From contig FJUW01000081.1 in the NCBI GenBank assembly GCA_900074885.1, positions 1 to 64,000 of the forward strand: 64,000 nucleotides of DNA, in the 5' to 3' direction. Positions within the stretch are counted from its first letter, which is position 1, and every line of letters starts with the position of its first letter. The translations under genes and the position numbers were made by a program. Shown here piece after piece: positions 37,077-46,861 of this stretch. Below the pieces are notes generated by a model that saw nothing but the letters and a program-made list of their open reading frames with translations, did not search any database and was not told the origin of the DNA. The DNA comes from Rhynchosporium graminicola. Taxonomy: Eukaryota > Ascomycota > Leotiomycetes > Helotiales > Ploettnerulaceae.

Positions 37077-38114
37077 ATGGCTGCTGTCGGACCCCCATCG
37101 ACTCTCTCTTTCCCCAGGGAAACCTTTTCCAAGCTCTCTCCTCATCCCTACTTACTCGCACACCTCCAACCATCCTCCTCAAGCATACCATCCACACGCG
37201 CAAACGGCAGAACACCTACCCAATTCCGAACCCCACATATCAACAATGGATCTCTCACACATGCAGAAGGCAGTGCTGTGGTACGGATAGGGGATACAAC
37301 CGTTGTCTGCGGAATTCGTGGAGAGATCTTACTTGCTAGCAATGTAGCTGGATACCGTGTCGATAAATTGTCTAGTGCGCCTTCAGCAAGACCTGGGTAC
37401 AAGGAAGCTAAAGAGCTGGATTTATTGGTTCCGAACATCGAATTGGCCACAGGATGTTCCCCAGCATTTATGCCGGGCCAGCCTCCAAGTACACTAGCGC
37501 AAAGTCTGAGTACGAGGATATATTCGCTCCTGCATTCGAGTCGTTTGATTGATGGCGAGGATTTGCGCATATGGTACCAACCACCTGATCTCAGTGAACA
37601 GGACAGGATGGAAGAGGACGAACCGGAAGACTTGGAGCCGGAGGTGAAGGCATTCTGGACTCTGTATATCGACATTCTCTTCATCTCACTAGACGGCAAT
37701 CCATTCGATGCGGCGTGGGCAGCAGTTGTATCGGCACTGAAGGATGTCCGGTTACCGAAGGCATACTGGGACGCGGATCGCGAGATGATACTATGTGAGG
37801 ATGCTGTAGCGGACTCGAAGAAGCTACAATTGAGAGGACTGCCTATTGCTGTCACTACACTTGTATTTCGGTCGAAAGAACAAACACAGGGTCGGAATAA
37901 GAAGCACTGGATTCTAGTCGATCCAGATACGTTTGAAGAGGGCTTGTGTGATGAGACTGTTACGGTTGTGGTGGATTGTGGGGAAAAGAAAAAGACTAAG
38001 CTGCTGGGGGTATCAAAGTCGGGAGGAACTGTCATATGTCGAGACGAGATGAGCGAACTTGTGAGTCTCGCGGAGAAGAGGTGGACTGAACTCAACAAGC
38101 TTTTGGGTCGTTGA
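37077..38114 (+). CDS. rrp43: Exosome complex subunit Rrp43 (RNase PH-like)
   Basis: An intronless 345-residue protein. I chose the ATG at 37,077 (AAAATGG context) because the in-frame extension upstream begins only with TTG. The RNase PH fold is seen in GSAVVRIGDTTVVCGIRGE (65-83) with the following strand-rich segment, in ELDLLVPNIELATGCSP (113-129), an acidic linker (178-190), and WTLYIDILFISLDGNPFDAAW. A C-terminal helical part ends in AEKRWTELNKLLGR. Rrp43/EXOSC8 is one of six RNase PH-like ring subunits of the RNA exosome in nucleus and cytoplasm; in eukaryotes the ring is structural, not catalytic. Distinguishing it from Rrp42/Rrp45 rests on overall resemblance. Confidence 0.88.
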   Translation: MAAVGPPSTLSFPRETFSKLSPHPYLLAHLQPSSSSIPSTRANGRTPTQFRTPHINNGSLTHAEGSAVVRIGDTTVVCGIRGEILLASNVAGYRVDKLSSAPSARPGYKEAKELDLLVPNIELATGCSPAFMPGQPPSTLAQSLSTRIYSLLHSSRLIDGEDLRIWYQPPDLSEQDRMEEDEPEDLEPEVKAFWTLYIDILFISLDGNPFDAAWAAVVSALKDVRLPKAYWDADREMILCEDAVADSKKLQLRGLPIAVTTLVFRSKEQTQGRNKKHWILVDPDTFEEGLCDETVTVVVDCGEKKKTKLLGVSKSGGTVICRDEMSELVSLAEKRWTELNKLLGR

Positions 38115-39155
38115 AAGATGATTACAGTGCAAAATATATCTGTCAGATTGCCGGATGAAAGTCATGGAAATGGGCGCTGTTTGCAAGATTCTGGCCAGAA
38201 CTACAGCATGTCACGATGCTATGACTGAATTTCTACATGGATGATTAGTGTGCGGAAGGCAAAGGCGAAATAGCCTCTGCTGAGCCATAATATTAGAGAG
38301 GAATGGGGCCAGAACTTTGGGCAGCCACGCGGCCAAATTTTGACAAGGCAAAGGTCATCAAGGAGCAACGTTAGCCCTAGAAAGAATAGAACCCGTTGCC
38401 ATCATTGTCCTCTCTTTCTTTAGTACTTCAAACAGTACTAGATCCTTTCGTATCTAACGTTACAGTGAGAGTACCGTAGTGGCCGATACCATCGTGAGCT
38501 GATACACAGCCCGGATGGACAGCCTCTAGTATATCTAGTCGAAGTGTGACAAGACTGACTCATCTCCTGAGAGCAAGCACGAACACATCAATGGAGTGAT
38601 TGAGATAACAGCGCATGAACCCCATTGTAAAGCTGGCAATAATGCATTGTGACCCGACTCAGCTATCTGACTTGAGATGCATAGGATACACAGAATCCCT
38701 TGATATACACCTGGGTAGAACGGGAATCTATCTCCGAAACAAAAACGCGTGGACAGGCTTGTTAAAGGACCGTTGTTGAACGCTTGCACCAAGTGCTCAC
38801 GCTGCATATTCCTATCTTGGATCCTTGAAATGGCTTCTTCACATAAAGAAAAAAAAAAGAGTTTCCCAATGTTCAAGCAACCTCAAACTTGGCTCAGCCC
38901 ATTTATATATCTTCGTTCCATTTATCTTCCTGCTGAAACTAGCTAATATAATTCTGCTCGCATGTCTCGAGCTTTAAGGGTCCTCTTAAAAAGTGCAGGT
39001 CAATCTGCGCTCAGATTGTGTCGCTCCTCTCACGATCGTGTAGTAACAAAACATTGCAATGTCGAACCAAAGACCACTGAGAAAGTAACAACCGACCAAC
39101 CAACATTCGCTTCACGGCGAACTTGCAATACAGCAGCTACTATGACGCGAACCCC
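38115..39155. other. Intergenic upstream of the broken SUR7-like gene
   Basis: About 1 kb holding the 3' flank of Rrp43 and presumably the promoter of the disrupted membrane-protein gene. A pyrimidine-rich stretch lies near 38,405-38,430. No other gene seen. Confidence 0.5.
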
Positions 39156-39182
39156 ATGAAGTCTCTAAAAGCTATAGGGCCC

Positions 39183-39187
39183 ATAAT
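39183..39187. other. Target-site duplication ATAAT, left copy
   Basis: ATAAT precedes the Copia element and recurs at 46,133-46,137 right after it. It falls inside the coding frame of the SUR7-like gene. Confidence 0.95.
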
Positions 39188-39501
39188 TGTTGTATTTGAA
39201 TTCGATAGATATTCAATTTCTATGGAAGGAAGTAGCTATATATATAGGTATCTGTACAGTAATCCAAGTAATCAAAGTACGTACCTTACGTACTATCGAC
39301 GGTACTTCCGGTACTTTCGATACTTCCGGTAATCCAAGTACGTACCTTACGTACTATCGACAGTACTTCCGGTACTTCCGGTACTAGTAAATTGGTTAAG
39401 TACGCTATTCAACTCCGGTACTTCCGGTACCTTCAGGACGTTAAATACGCTACTCCGTACTATAATCTATACTATACTACTAGTATTACCTATACTCAAT
39501 A
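39188..39501 (-). repeat. Copia LTR, left (3' LTR)
   Basis: 314 bp, matching 45,819-46,132 with mainly C/T and G/A differences. It contains a duplicated block (AAGTACGTACCTTACGTACTATCGAC) and many GTACTTCCGGTAC palindromic units. Confidence 0.95.
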
Positions 39502-40093
39502 GCCCTCTTACTTCATACTATAGAACTCTATAAAACCACCGCCTATAGCCTTAGCCACTACTTCCCTAGGAAGTCACGAATATACCTCTTAAAGGCTATA
39601 TTCGGTAGAGGTTTTATTAGTATATTAGCTATTATCTCCGTAGTATTCAGATATTTAATACTAATTATATCCTAATTTACTAGTTACCTGATATAGTAGT
39701 ACCTGACCTTAATATGCTTCGACTTTACATGAGCTACAGGGTCCTTTATAAGCGCAATATAAGCTATATTATCGCTATGAATAGGTACTAATAGACCTAT
39801 AGACAGGTATTACGTATACTCTAATTCGATCAGAAGTCCTCTGATCCATATTCCTACTTTATAAGCTTCTATAGCTACTATATACTCTGATTAGCTAGTA
39901 GAGAGTGCTATAGACCTCTGCTTAGTACTGGACTATATAACTAGTCTATTATTCAAGGTAAATATACACTCTGAAGTCGATAATCGATCTTCTAGGTCTC
40001 CGGCGTAGTCGGTATCGCAGAAACCTTATAATTTAACTCCCGGGGAGTCAGATTCACCCCCTAATTTAAGCTTCTAATTCTTAGTACCCTTAA

Positions 40094-40295
40094 TATGACG
40101 GCGCATAGTATACGTGGCAGATACGGGCCAGTATCGGTGCCTTAGGCATACCCTCCTTGTATATATAGAAGGTGCAGACTCCTTCAGAGCTCTATATCTT
40201 TCTGTTTCCTTCGTACTAGACTATATAAGATCGCTCTTAGCCTCCCTACTTGTTTATTCTTACTTATATACCGCCTTAAGTCTTATGTCGTTATA
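40094..40295 (+). repeat. 5' LTR of non-autonomous element (202 bp)
   Basis: Starts TATGACGGCGCATAG (TGTGACAGCGCATGG in the solo copy at 44,247-44,448) and ends TGTCGTTATA. A TATA stretch at about 40,161-40,168 sits about 28 bp before ATCTTTCTGTTT (40,196-40,207), the predicted transcript start. Confidence 0.95.
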
Positions 40296-40297
40296 TT

Positions 40298-40309
40298 AAA
40301 CAGAAAGAT
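40298..40309 (+). promoter_or_regulatory. Self-priming primer-binding site of non-autonomous element
   Basis: AAACAGAAAGAT, two bases after the LTR, is the exact reverse complement of ATCTTTCTGTTT at 40,196-40,207. Position and length match the chromovirus site at 8,224-8,235, but the sequence differs in step with its own LTR. Confidence 0.75.
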
Positions 40310-40336
40310 CAAGACCGCCAGGGATAGTATTAAATA

Positions 40337-40405
40337 ATATCTCACCTAGAAAACTCGATTCGAACGTACGACTTAAAGGGAGCTCTTCGCTGAGTTATCT
40401 CTACT
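40337..40405 (-). other. tRNA-like segment with A-box and B-box resemblance
   Basis: On the minus strand ATAACTCAGCGAAGAGC (40,398-40,382) resembles a tRNA D-arm/A box and GTTCGAATC (40,365-40,357) is a T-loop/B box, with about 17 bases between them. Acceptor and anticodon stems do not pair well, so it is not an intact tRNA gene. It may be a tRNA-derived or SINE-like relic, or chance. Confidence 0.3.
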
Positions 40406-41283
40406 TACCTTGGATTTTTATACTCCGGAATTATATAGTCGGAATCATACGGAAATAGTTAGTACTCTTTTTAATTACGAATTCGATAGTTAGGTTTTCA
40501 AAAGAGCTAAGATTCTAGAGATCTCTCGGATAGCTAGGAATTTAGACGTAATTCAGCCTCAGAAGCACTAGTATTACTACGAAGTCACTCTCGGATACTT
40601 CGAAACTCGTTCCTTCGTGCGTACGAAGTAAAACAGCAGACGGATTTTAGGTGGAAACTTCCTTATAGGCCTTATTATTCACTATCCCCTTACCTGACTT
40701 CAAGTTTCCGAAAGTAGCTCTAATAGCAAAAAACCTTACTTTTAGGCTAGGACGAAGTAGCTTATTACCCTAGCGGAAATTATCAGAACCCGACTCGTAA
40801 TCCCTATACCCCGGTATAATCTATCCCCCTCGGCAGAATCGACCTCCTTCTACTAGAACCTTTAATTCAACACTTCCTATATCTACTTAACTAAGATATC
40901 CGACTCTCCTTAATCTTTTAGCTTCTTCAGAATTCGATTTCGACTTTCGCTTCTTCTATAACTTTCAAGTGTTCTATCACTTTCGCTTAGCCTCGCTTAC
41001 CTAATGCCTCCTAAGAAGGCTCAGCTAGCTCCTACGACTTTACTAGTAAACCCTGAACCTTCGGTAAACTCGATACCTTAATTACCGAAAGGACCTACCC
41101 TTAAACGCTTTTCAATTAATAATTTACAGACCTCCGGCAAGTCGCAACTAACTGAAAGTTACGCTTTAGATTAATAATTACTTAGATTTTATTTAGAATT
41201 AGACTTGATTTAACTCCCTTTTCTTTCGTTTTTTATTTGCCTTTAAAGGCTCGAGGGTGAGCCTTTATCTTGGAAGGGGGTAA

Positions 41284-41485
41284 TATAACGGCGCATAGTA
41301 TACGTAGCAGATACGGGCCAGTATCAGTGCCTTAGGCATACCCTCCTTATATATATAGAAGGTGCAGACTCCTTCAGAGCTCTATATCTTTCTGTTTCCT
41401 TTGTACTAGACTATATAAGATCGCTCTTAGCCTCCCTACTTGTTTATTCTTGCTTGTATACCGCCTTGAGTCTTGTGTCGTTACA
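41284..41485 (+). repeat. 3' LTR of non-autonomous element (202 bp)
   Basis: Same length as the left copy, ends TGTCGTTACA followed by the CTTAA duplication. The self-priming sequence ATCTTTCTGTTT is at 41,386-41,397. Confidence 0.95.
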
Positions 41486-42714
41486 CTTAATATACCTCAT
41501 AGTATAGGTCTATGAATTCCGGTGCCGTATCGCCGGATTGCTATAAAATCTTAATAATTACCTAATAGAGTACGATATATTAAATCTCGTACTACGTGCT
41601 AACTATATAGCAGTACTAATAGCACTCTAGTACTCTGATTAATCAGTTAACTTCTCTCCTAGTTCTGAAGCTATATAAGCGTTCCGATCAGAATCAGGTA
41701 TATTAACCGCACTCGCTTCCTAAAGTCGGAACCTTTCTAATATACTATTTATATAGACCTTCTAGTCTAACTATAATATACGCTTCTTTCTATCCCTAGT
41801 GACTCTTATACTAAGAATCACCTATACCTCTCTAAGGTCTTTGATCTCCTATAGAGTTCTAATAGCGTCTATAGTACTCTATACTTTCTAGAGATCTTTT
41901 CTAATAACTAGTATATTATTAATATAGAGGAGTATAATCTCTCCTCTCTCCTTATTAATAAATATGCTAGATTCATTGAAAATAGATTCAAAACCTAGTG
42001 TTTTTAACCCCCTGTAGCCGGTAATATACTACTCTCTTCAAGACTATTTCAGCTTATATAAGGCTAATAAGAGTAGTAGTACTTACTAGTTTATAATTCT
42101 AATAGCTTTTCGGAGAGCCTCAGTAGATCTCATATAGACCTTAGCATATAGTTCAGCCCTTAGATAAGCTAAAACTACGTCATATTAACAGTATTCCAGG
42201 TCCTCTTACGCTACTATAGCTAGTACTATACGTAGGCTTTCTATCTTTAAGGTAAGGCTAAAAGTTTCTAAGTAATCTTCACCTAACCTCTAGCTAAACC
42301 CTTAAGCTACAAGTCTAGCCTTAAATCGATTAATAAGACTAGAAGGTATTAATTTAACTGCAAATACTATATAGCAACTTACAGTTCTTTAACCTTTAGA
42401 TAAATCGACTACCTTCTAGGTATTAAGAGACTATAGCTTAGCTACTTCAGTAGCAATTACCTTCTCCTATTATAGCTTATTCTCGCTAGCTAGGGCTTCT
42501 GATTCAGTAGTTAGTACTATAATAGAACCTTCTGAGGTAATATAGGCTCCCTGAGCTATATAATCACTCTAATCAAAGTAGTCTTCTTTAATAGATTCTT
42601 AGACCTTTACCATAAGGTCTTCTTAGAGGGTAAGAGCTTTTATAGCTTTCCAAGTACTAGTACGAACCCTAGCTGACCTTCTAGGAACTATTAGAATAGA
42701 GTCTAATTCAGACT

Positions 42715-42822
42715 CTTCTTCAGCTCCCTCTTCTTCTTCTGCTTCTAATACCGTATCATAAGTACGATCTTCTTCTACTCCCTCTTCTTCTTCTGCTTCT
42801 GATACCGTATCACGAGTACGAT
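42715..42822 (-). repeat. 54-bp tandem duplication encoding an acidic tract
   Basis: Two adjacent 54-bp units containing CCCTCTTCTTCTTCTGCTTC and ACCGTATCA-AGTACGATC differ at a few transitions. On the minus strand they encode Glu-rich segments (RTYDTVLEAEEEEG) in the linker between integrase and reverse transcriptase of the Copia polyprotein. Confidence 0.85.
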
Positions 42823-42910
42823 CTTCTTCAGCTCTTGTATCTATAATAATTATATTACTATTAATCTCTTAATCTTCCAGAGTATTAGAAGGGTATTCAG
42901 GGCTTCCGGC

Positions 42911-43035
42911 TGTAATGGGCACGTGATAGTCGGTTGTATATGTACGGTGTTAGGCATATTCAGCATGCGCTGAATATTATGATCTTTTGGTCCAGATGGC
43001 GTAGTTGGTGTGAGCCTAACCTCAACCCCGTTACA
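42911..43035. mobile_element. 125-bp TG...CA element, likely solo LTR, with target duplication CCGGC
   Basis: Begins TGTAATGGGC, ends CCCGTTACA, and is flanked by CCGGC at 42,906-42,910 and 43,036-43,040. Rich in CA and TG, unlike the Copia sequence around it. It has a perfect 8-bp inverted repeat ATATTCAG/CTGAATAT around CATGCG. TG...CA ends with 5-bp duplications fit a solo LTR of a small, otherwise unseen family. Confidence 0.75.
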
Positions 43036-44246
43036 CCGGCCCCCTGACCCTCTCTACTCTCCTCCGGTAGCTAGGGTAGTAGTTTCCCTGTATAAATAAG
43101 TAGTTAAACCCTATCCTATTTATCCCAGGGTAATACTAGGTCTCCAATTTGCCTATTTTCTCCCTAGTTCCACCGTAGCTTTTTATCCTTATAGAAAACC
43201 GGACTAGAAGACTTAATAATCTTCTTACTTCTTAGATTATAGAATTTCCACTACTTAGTAGTGTTCTTATATCTAATAAATATAACTAGTATTCTAGTAG
43301 GTTCTAGTTTACCTACTCTATGCTCCTTTAGTATATATATATAAGCTATACAACCCTATACCCTTAAATGCTTTATAGACAGTATTTTACCTGTCTAAGC
43401 TTCTATAGGAGTCTTTCCCTCCAGCCCTATAGGGGTCCGGTTACGTATATACGCATAAGTACGAGCTACTTTAGCTCAGAAGATCAAGGGTAGTTAAGCT
43501 TCTATAAGTATAGTACGTATTAGGGTAATTAAGGTTCTATTCAACCTTTCTGATACTCCGACCTGCTACCGAAAGTATACTATAGTAAACTTAAACTATA
43601 CTACTCTAAATTTAACCTCCTATATAGCTCTTAATACTCGGAATTCAGGAGTATTATCTAGCCTAATAGAGAGTAGTTTCTTAGTACTCTCTGCTTCTAC
43701 TTCTAACTTCTATTTAGTCAGAATTTCGTCGATATCTCTCCGGTGCCTAAATAGTATCTAAATACGTCGAGACGCTTTATCAGTTATTATAAGTATTATA
43801 GTATCTCCCTTAAGGCTAGGAGTACTAATTAGTCCCCACTAGTCGATATAAACCCTTCTAAGGATTCTGTCAGTTCTTTCTAGACGAGTTCTATTAATAA
43901 TTCGTATAGCCTTTACTATAGCGCACCCGATATAGTAATCTTAGAGTTTCTGTACTAGTATATCTAATCTAGAAGTCACTTTATCGACTCCTTTTATAGT
44001 ACTATAAGATAAGTGACTAAGTCGTCGGTGCAGGAGGGTTACTTGCTTCCCTATATCTTCTGTACTAGTAATATAAGCTGTTTCTACTATATTTAAGAAG
44101 TAAGCTCTTCCAATTCTTTAAGTTACTCTAATTACTCTCTCCTAGAGAGTAAGAAGTAGCCCCGTATTAGGCGCTTCCTCTGTATATATCGATATACCCC
44201 TATCTTGAAGCTAGAGTACTGAAATTAGGTTTCTAGAAAGACTTAG

Positions 44247-44448
44247 TGTAACGACACAAGACTCAAGGCGGTATATAAGCAAGAATAAACAAGTAGGGAG
44301 GCTAAGAGCGATCTTATATAGTCTGGTACGAAGGAAACAGAAAGATACAGAGCTCTGAAGGAGTCTGCACCTTCTATATATATAAGGAGAGTATACCTAA
44401 GGCACCGATACTGGCCCGTATCTGCCACGTATACCATGCGCTGTCACA
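44247..44448 (-). mobile_element. Solo LTR of the non-autonomous family (202 bp), target duplication CTTAG
   Basis: On the minus strand it reads TGTGACAGCGCATGG...GTGTCGTTACA, exactly 202 bp, with CTTAG at 44,242-44,246 and 44,449-44,453. It is the best-preserved copy of this LTR. A solo LTR arises by recombination between the two LTRs of a full element. Confidence 0.93.
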
Positions 44449-45818
44449 CTTAGTACATGAAGTACTCCGGTAATCTTAACTATACGCCTTTCTCTATATA
44501 CTAGGATATCCAGGGATATAACGCCTTTAGCGATTCCTTCTAGTATACTACTATTTGTAGTACTGATCTTAACTATATGATTTAGAGGTTTATAAGTATT
44601 AAAAATACTCCGATTAAACGTTATATATTAGGAATACCTAGAGTCTACTATCTAATTAGTAGGTGCTTTCGCTCCTATTACTATCTAGTAATTATCTAGA
44701 GCTTAATTAGCTACCTTACTCTTCGGCTTCTCTCCAGCTATTAGTAAAGGACTAGTAGAAGGGTCGGTATTACCCTTCTTACCCTCTTTCTTTAGCTCAG
44801 TACACTCTCTTAAGTAGTAACCTATTTTACTGCAATTATAGTACTTAATCTTAGCTTTTACGTTAGTTACTTTTATAGCTTACTCTTTAGTCTTCTGAAT
44901 AATAGACTTTAGTAGAGACCTCTCTATCTCTGCATACCGGCCGATAATTGCTTCCTAAGTCAAATTTCCTCCTAATTCTAGTAATACTAGAGGGCCGTGG
45001 AATTCTGAGTTATATACCCTTAGTGCTTTAAATAGTATAGTTATTTTAAGTATATCAGAGGGTATCTCCCGTATAGAGATCTCTCTAATCTCTCTCTATA
45101 AGCTAGTTAATTTACTAGTAATAGAAATAATATTATAGTCACTCCTTAAGATAGTTTCAAAGCTTAAGAACTCCCTTAGTTTGAAGGCTAGGTTTATAGC
45201 CGATACTAGTGCGTATATCTGCTGTAAAGCCTCCTATTAACCTTTAGTAGTAGATAATTCTGCTATTAAGATTAATACTTATTAAGAACATATACTAAGT
45301 ATTATAGTACACGCTTCAGCGTTCTTCCTAGTAGACCTTGAAGGATCTACTACCTCTAGTACCTTAGAATCTTTCCCTTTACTACTCTTCTTCTCAGGGG
45401 TTTCCTTAGTATTCTCGCCTAGTCCTAGGATATCAACCTGTTCTAAAAGACTACTAGAAACACCTCCAAAACCTATCCTAGGGTTACTATATCTACTAGG
45501 GGGATACCCTATACGGCCTAGGGTAGAGTATGCCTTAATACTACTCTCCTCAGGCCCCTTTATTACTACTCTCTAGAGCTCCTTACTCTATAGTAGTAAC
45601 CTGACTTGTAGTGACTAGACTCTATAATTAGAGCCTGTTAGCCTTGCCACTCTCGGCTTCTCTCCTCCGTAATCACTCATACTTCCGTATAGTATAGTAA
45701 TATACCTATTAGTAAAGAAGTAGTAGAAAAGGTACTAAAAGTGACTTTTGATAGTTCTTAAAAGAATTCAATTTCAATAGTCTTATACAGGTAAAATAAC
45801 GCTGCGGGGCTCAGAACC

Positions 45819-46132
45819 TATTATATTTGAATTCGATAGATATTCAATTTCTATGGAAGGAAGTAGCTATATATATAGGTATCTGTACAGTAATCTAAGT
45901 AATCAAAGTACGTACCTTACGTACTATCGACAGTACTTCCGGTACTTTCGGTACTTCCGGTAATCCAAGTACGTACCTTACGTACTATCGACAGTACTTC
46001 CGGTACTTCTGGTACTAGCAAATTAGTTGAGTACGCTATTCAACTCCGGTACTTCCGGTACCTTCAGGACGTTGAATACGCTACTCCGTACCATAATCTG
46101 TACTGTACTGCTAGCATTACCTATACTCAACA
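45819..46132 (-). repeat. Copia LTR, right (5' LTR)
   Basis: 314 bp, starting (minus) TGTTGAGTATAGG and ending ATATAATA before the putative primer-binding site. Followed by the right ATAAT duplication (46,133-46,137). Confidence 0.95.
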
Positions 46133-46861
46133 ATAATCCTCTCGATTGTATTACTCATCCTCGCGGCCATGCTCGTAGCCGTTGGTACCTATCAAGCCTC
46201 GCAGTCCTTCAAGAAGAAAATTGTAGCCGCGGTTTGTCAAGAACCTGTATGGAAGAGAGCTCAACTAGGGATTGAGGCATAGGCTACATAGCCGATCCCT
46301 TTATCTAGACGGATTCCCCCTTTGACCTTCATCCAAAAAGATCTCACTACTCATCGTAGTCGTCCGGCACTAGAGACTCTCAGTATCCCCGTTGATATCG
46401 AGGACACATTTGCTACGAAGTATAATTTCAATTTGCATGTAGCTTTCCTACTTTACACTCTCGCTATTGCAGCTACTTCAGTTGCAATTCTACTTGAGGT
46501 CACGGCTTTACTCAAGGCTTCCCCAACGGCGGGGACTATAGGACTATGAAATGCGGTACATTATCCTCTTCTCACTCAAGCCATTATGTTTGGATCTTAA
46601 GACCATTCCGATTGCTCTATTGTTAGCTTACACCGAAACTGGAATCACCAGCTGGCACTATCGGCCATTCTCCTCTTCATAGCGTCCACTGCCACAACAT
46701 CCATTTATTTCAACGCTACTTCCGTTATAAACGCCCTTGGTTCATCGATTGGCATCTTTGCTTTCTATAGAAGTGGCTTCATGGCAATGACTTGGTGTTC
46801 GTGCGTCGCGAGTCTCCTTGAAACAGTCGCTTGGCTTCCGGTCCCGAGAAAAGAGAAATGA

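Larger units (their letters stand above)
40094..41485 (+). mobile_element. Non-autonomous LTR retrotransposon (1,392 bp)
   Basis: Two 202-bp LTRs (40,094-40,295 and 41,284-41,485) flank 988 bp, and CTTAA is duplicated at 40,089-40,093 and 41,486-41,490. A GGAAGGGGG tract precedes the right LTR. No protease, RT or integrase is present. A short frame beginning ATGCCTCCTAAGAAGGC at 41,004 reads MPPKKAQLAPTTL and is interrupted by Gln-type stops. The 3' half of the LTR and part of the leader resemble the chromovirus at 7,954-15,730 (shared ACTATATAAGATCGCTCTTAG and AGATCTCTCGGATA), so it was probably mobilised by that family. Confidence 0.9.
39188..46132 (-). mobile_element. Full-length Copia (Ty1) LTR retrotransposon, minus strand, RIP-inactivated
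   Basis: 6,945 bp with 314-bp LTRs at both ends and ATAAT duplications. Without its three internal insertions it would be about 5.2 kb, normal for Copia. On the minus strand: 5' LTR (45,819-46,132), a putative primer-binding site GGTTCTGAGCCCC just inside, gag from ATG at 45,680 (MSDYGGEKPRVARLTGSNY), a zinc knuckle near 44,810-44,851 (YNCSKIGYYLRECT), integrase (about 43,900-43,400), an acidic tandem repeat, reverse transcriptase (about 42,350-41,490) and RNase H (40,070-39,560, FCDTDYAGDLEDRLSTS and KHIEVRYHYIREL). Gag-PR-IN-RT-RH order identifies Copia. Stops are frequent. Confidence 0.95.
39156..46861 (+). pseudogene. SUR7/PalI-like four-helix membrane protein gene, broken by a Copia insertion and four stops
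   Basis: The ATG at 39,156 opens MKSLKAIGPI, which runs into the Copia element at 39,188. After the element and one ATAAT copy are removed (39,156-39,187 joined to 46,138-46,861) a single 252-codon frame results, ending at TGA 46,859-46,861. It shows a first helix (LSIVLLILAAMLVAVGTY), an extracellular-type loop, and three further hydrophobic segments (near 46,430-46,500, 46,650-46,740 and 46,790-46,840). The TM1-loop-TM2-4 layout, size and the last-helix tail resemble the SUR7/PalI family of cell-cortex or pH-signalling membrane proteins. In-frame stops: TAG 46,280, TAG 46,289, TGA 46,547, TAA 46,598. No frameshifts. Family call is by topology and pattern. Confidence 0.75.

Noticed and set aside
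37148..38098. 316-codon open frame antisense to Rrp43
   Set aside because: Exact shadow of the Rrp43 gene; the translation is Ser-rich, as antisense shadows often are.
39240..39410. CRISPR-like or satellite array of GTAC repeats
   Set aside because: It lies wholly inside the 314-bp Copia LTR and recurs identically in the other LTR.
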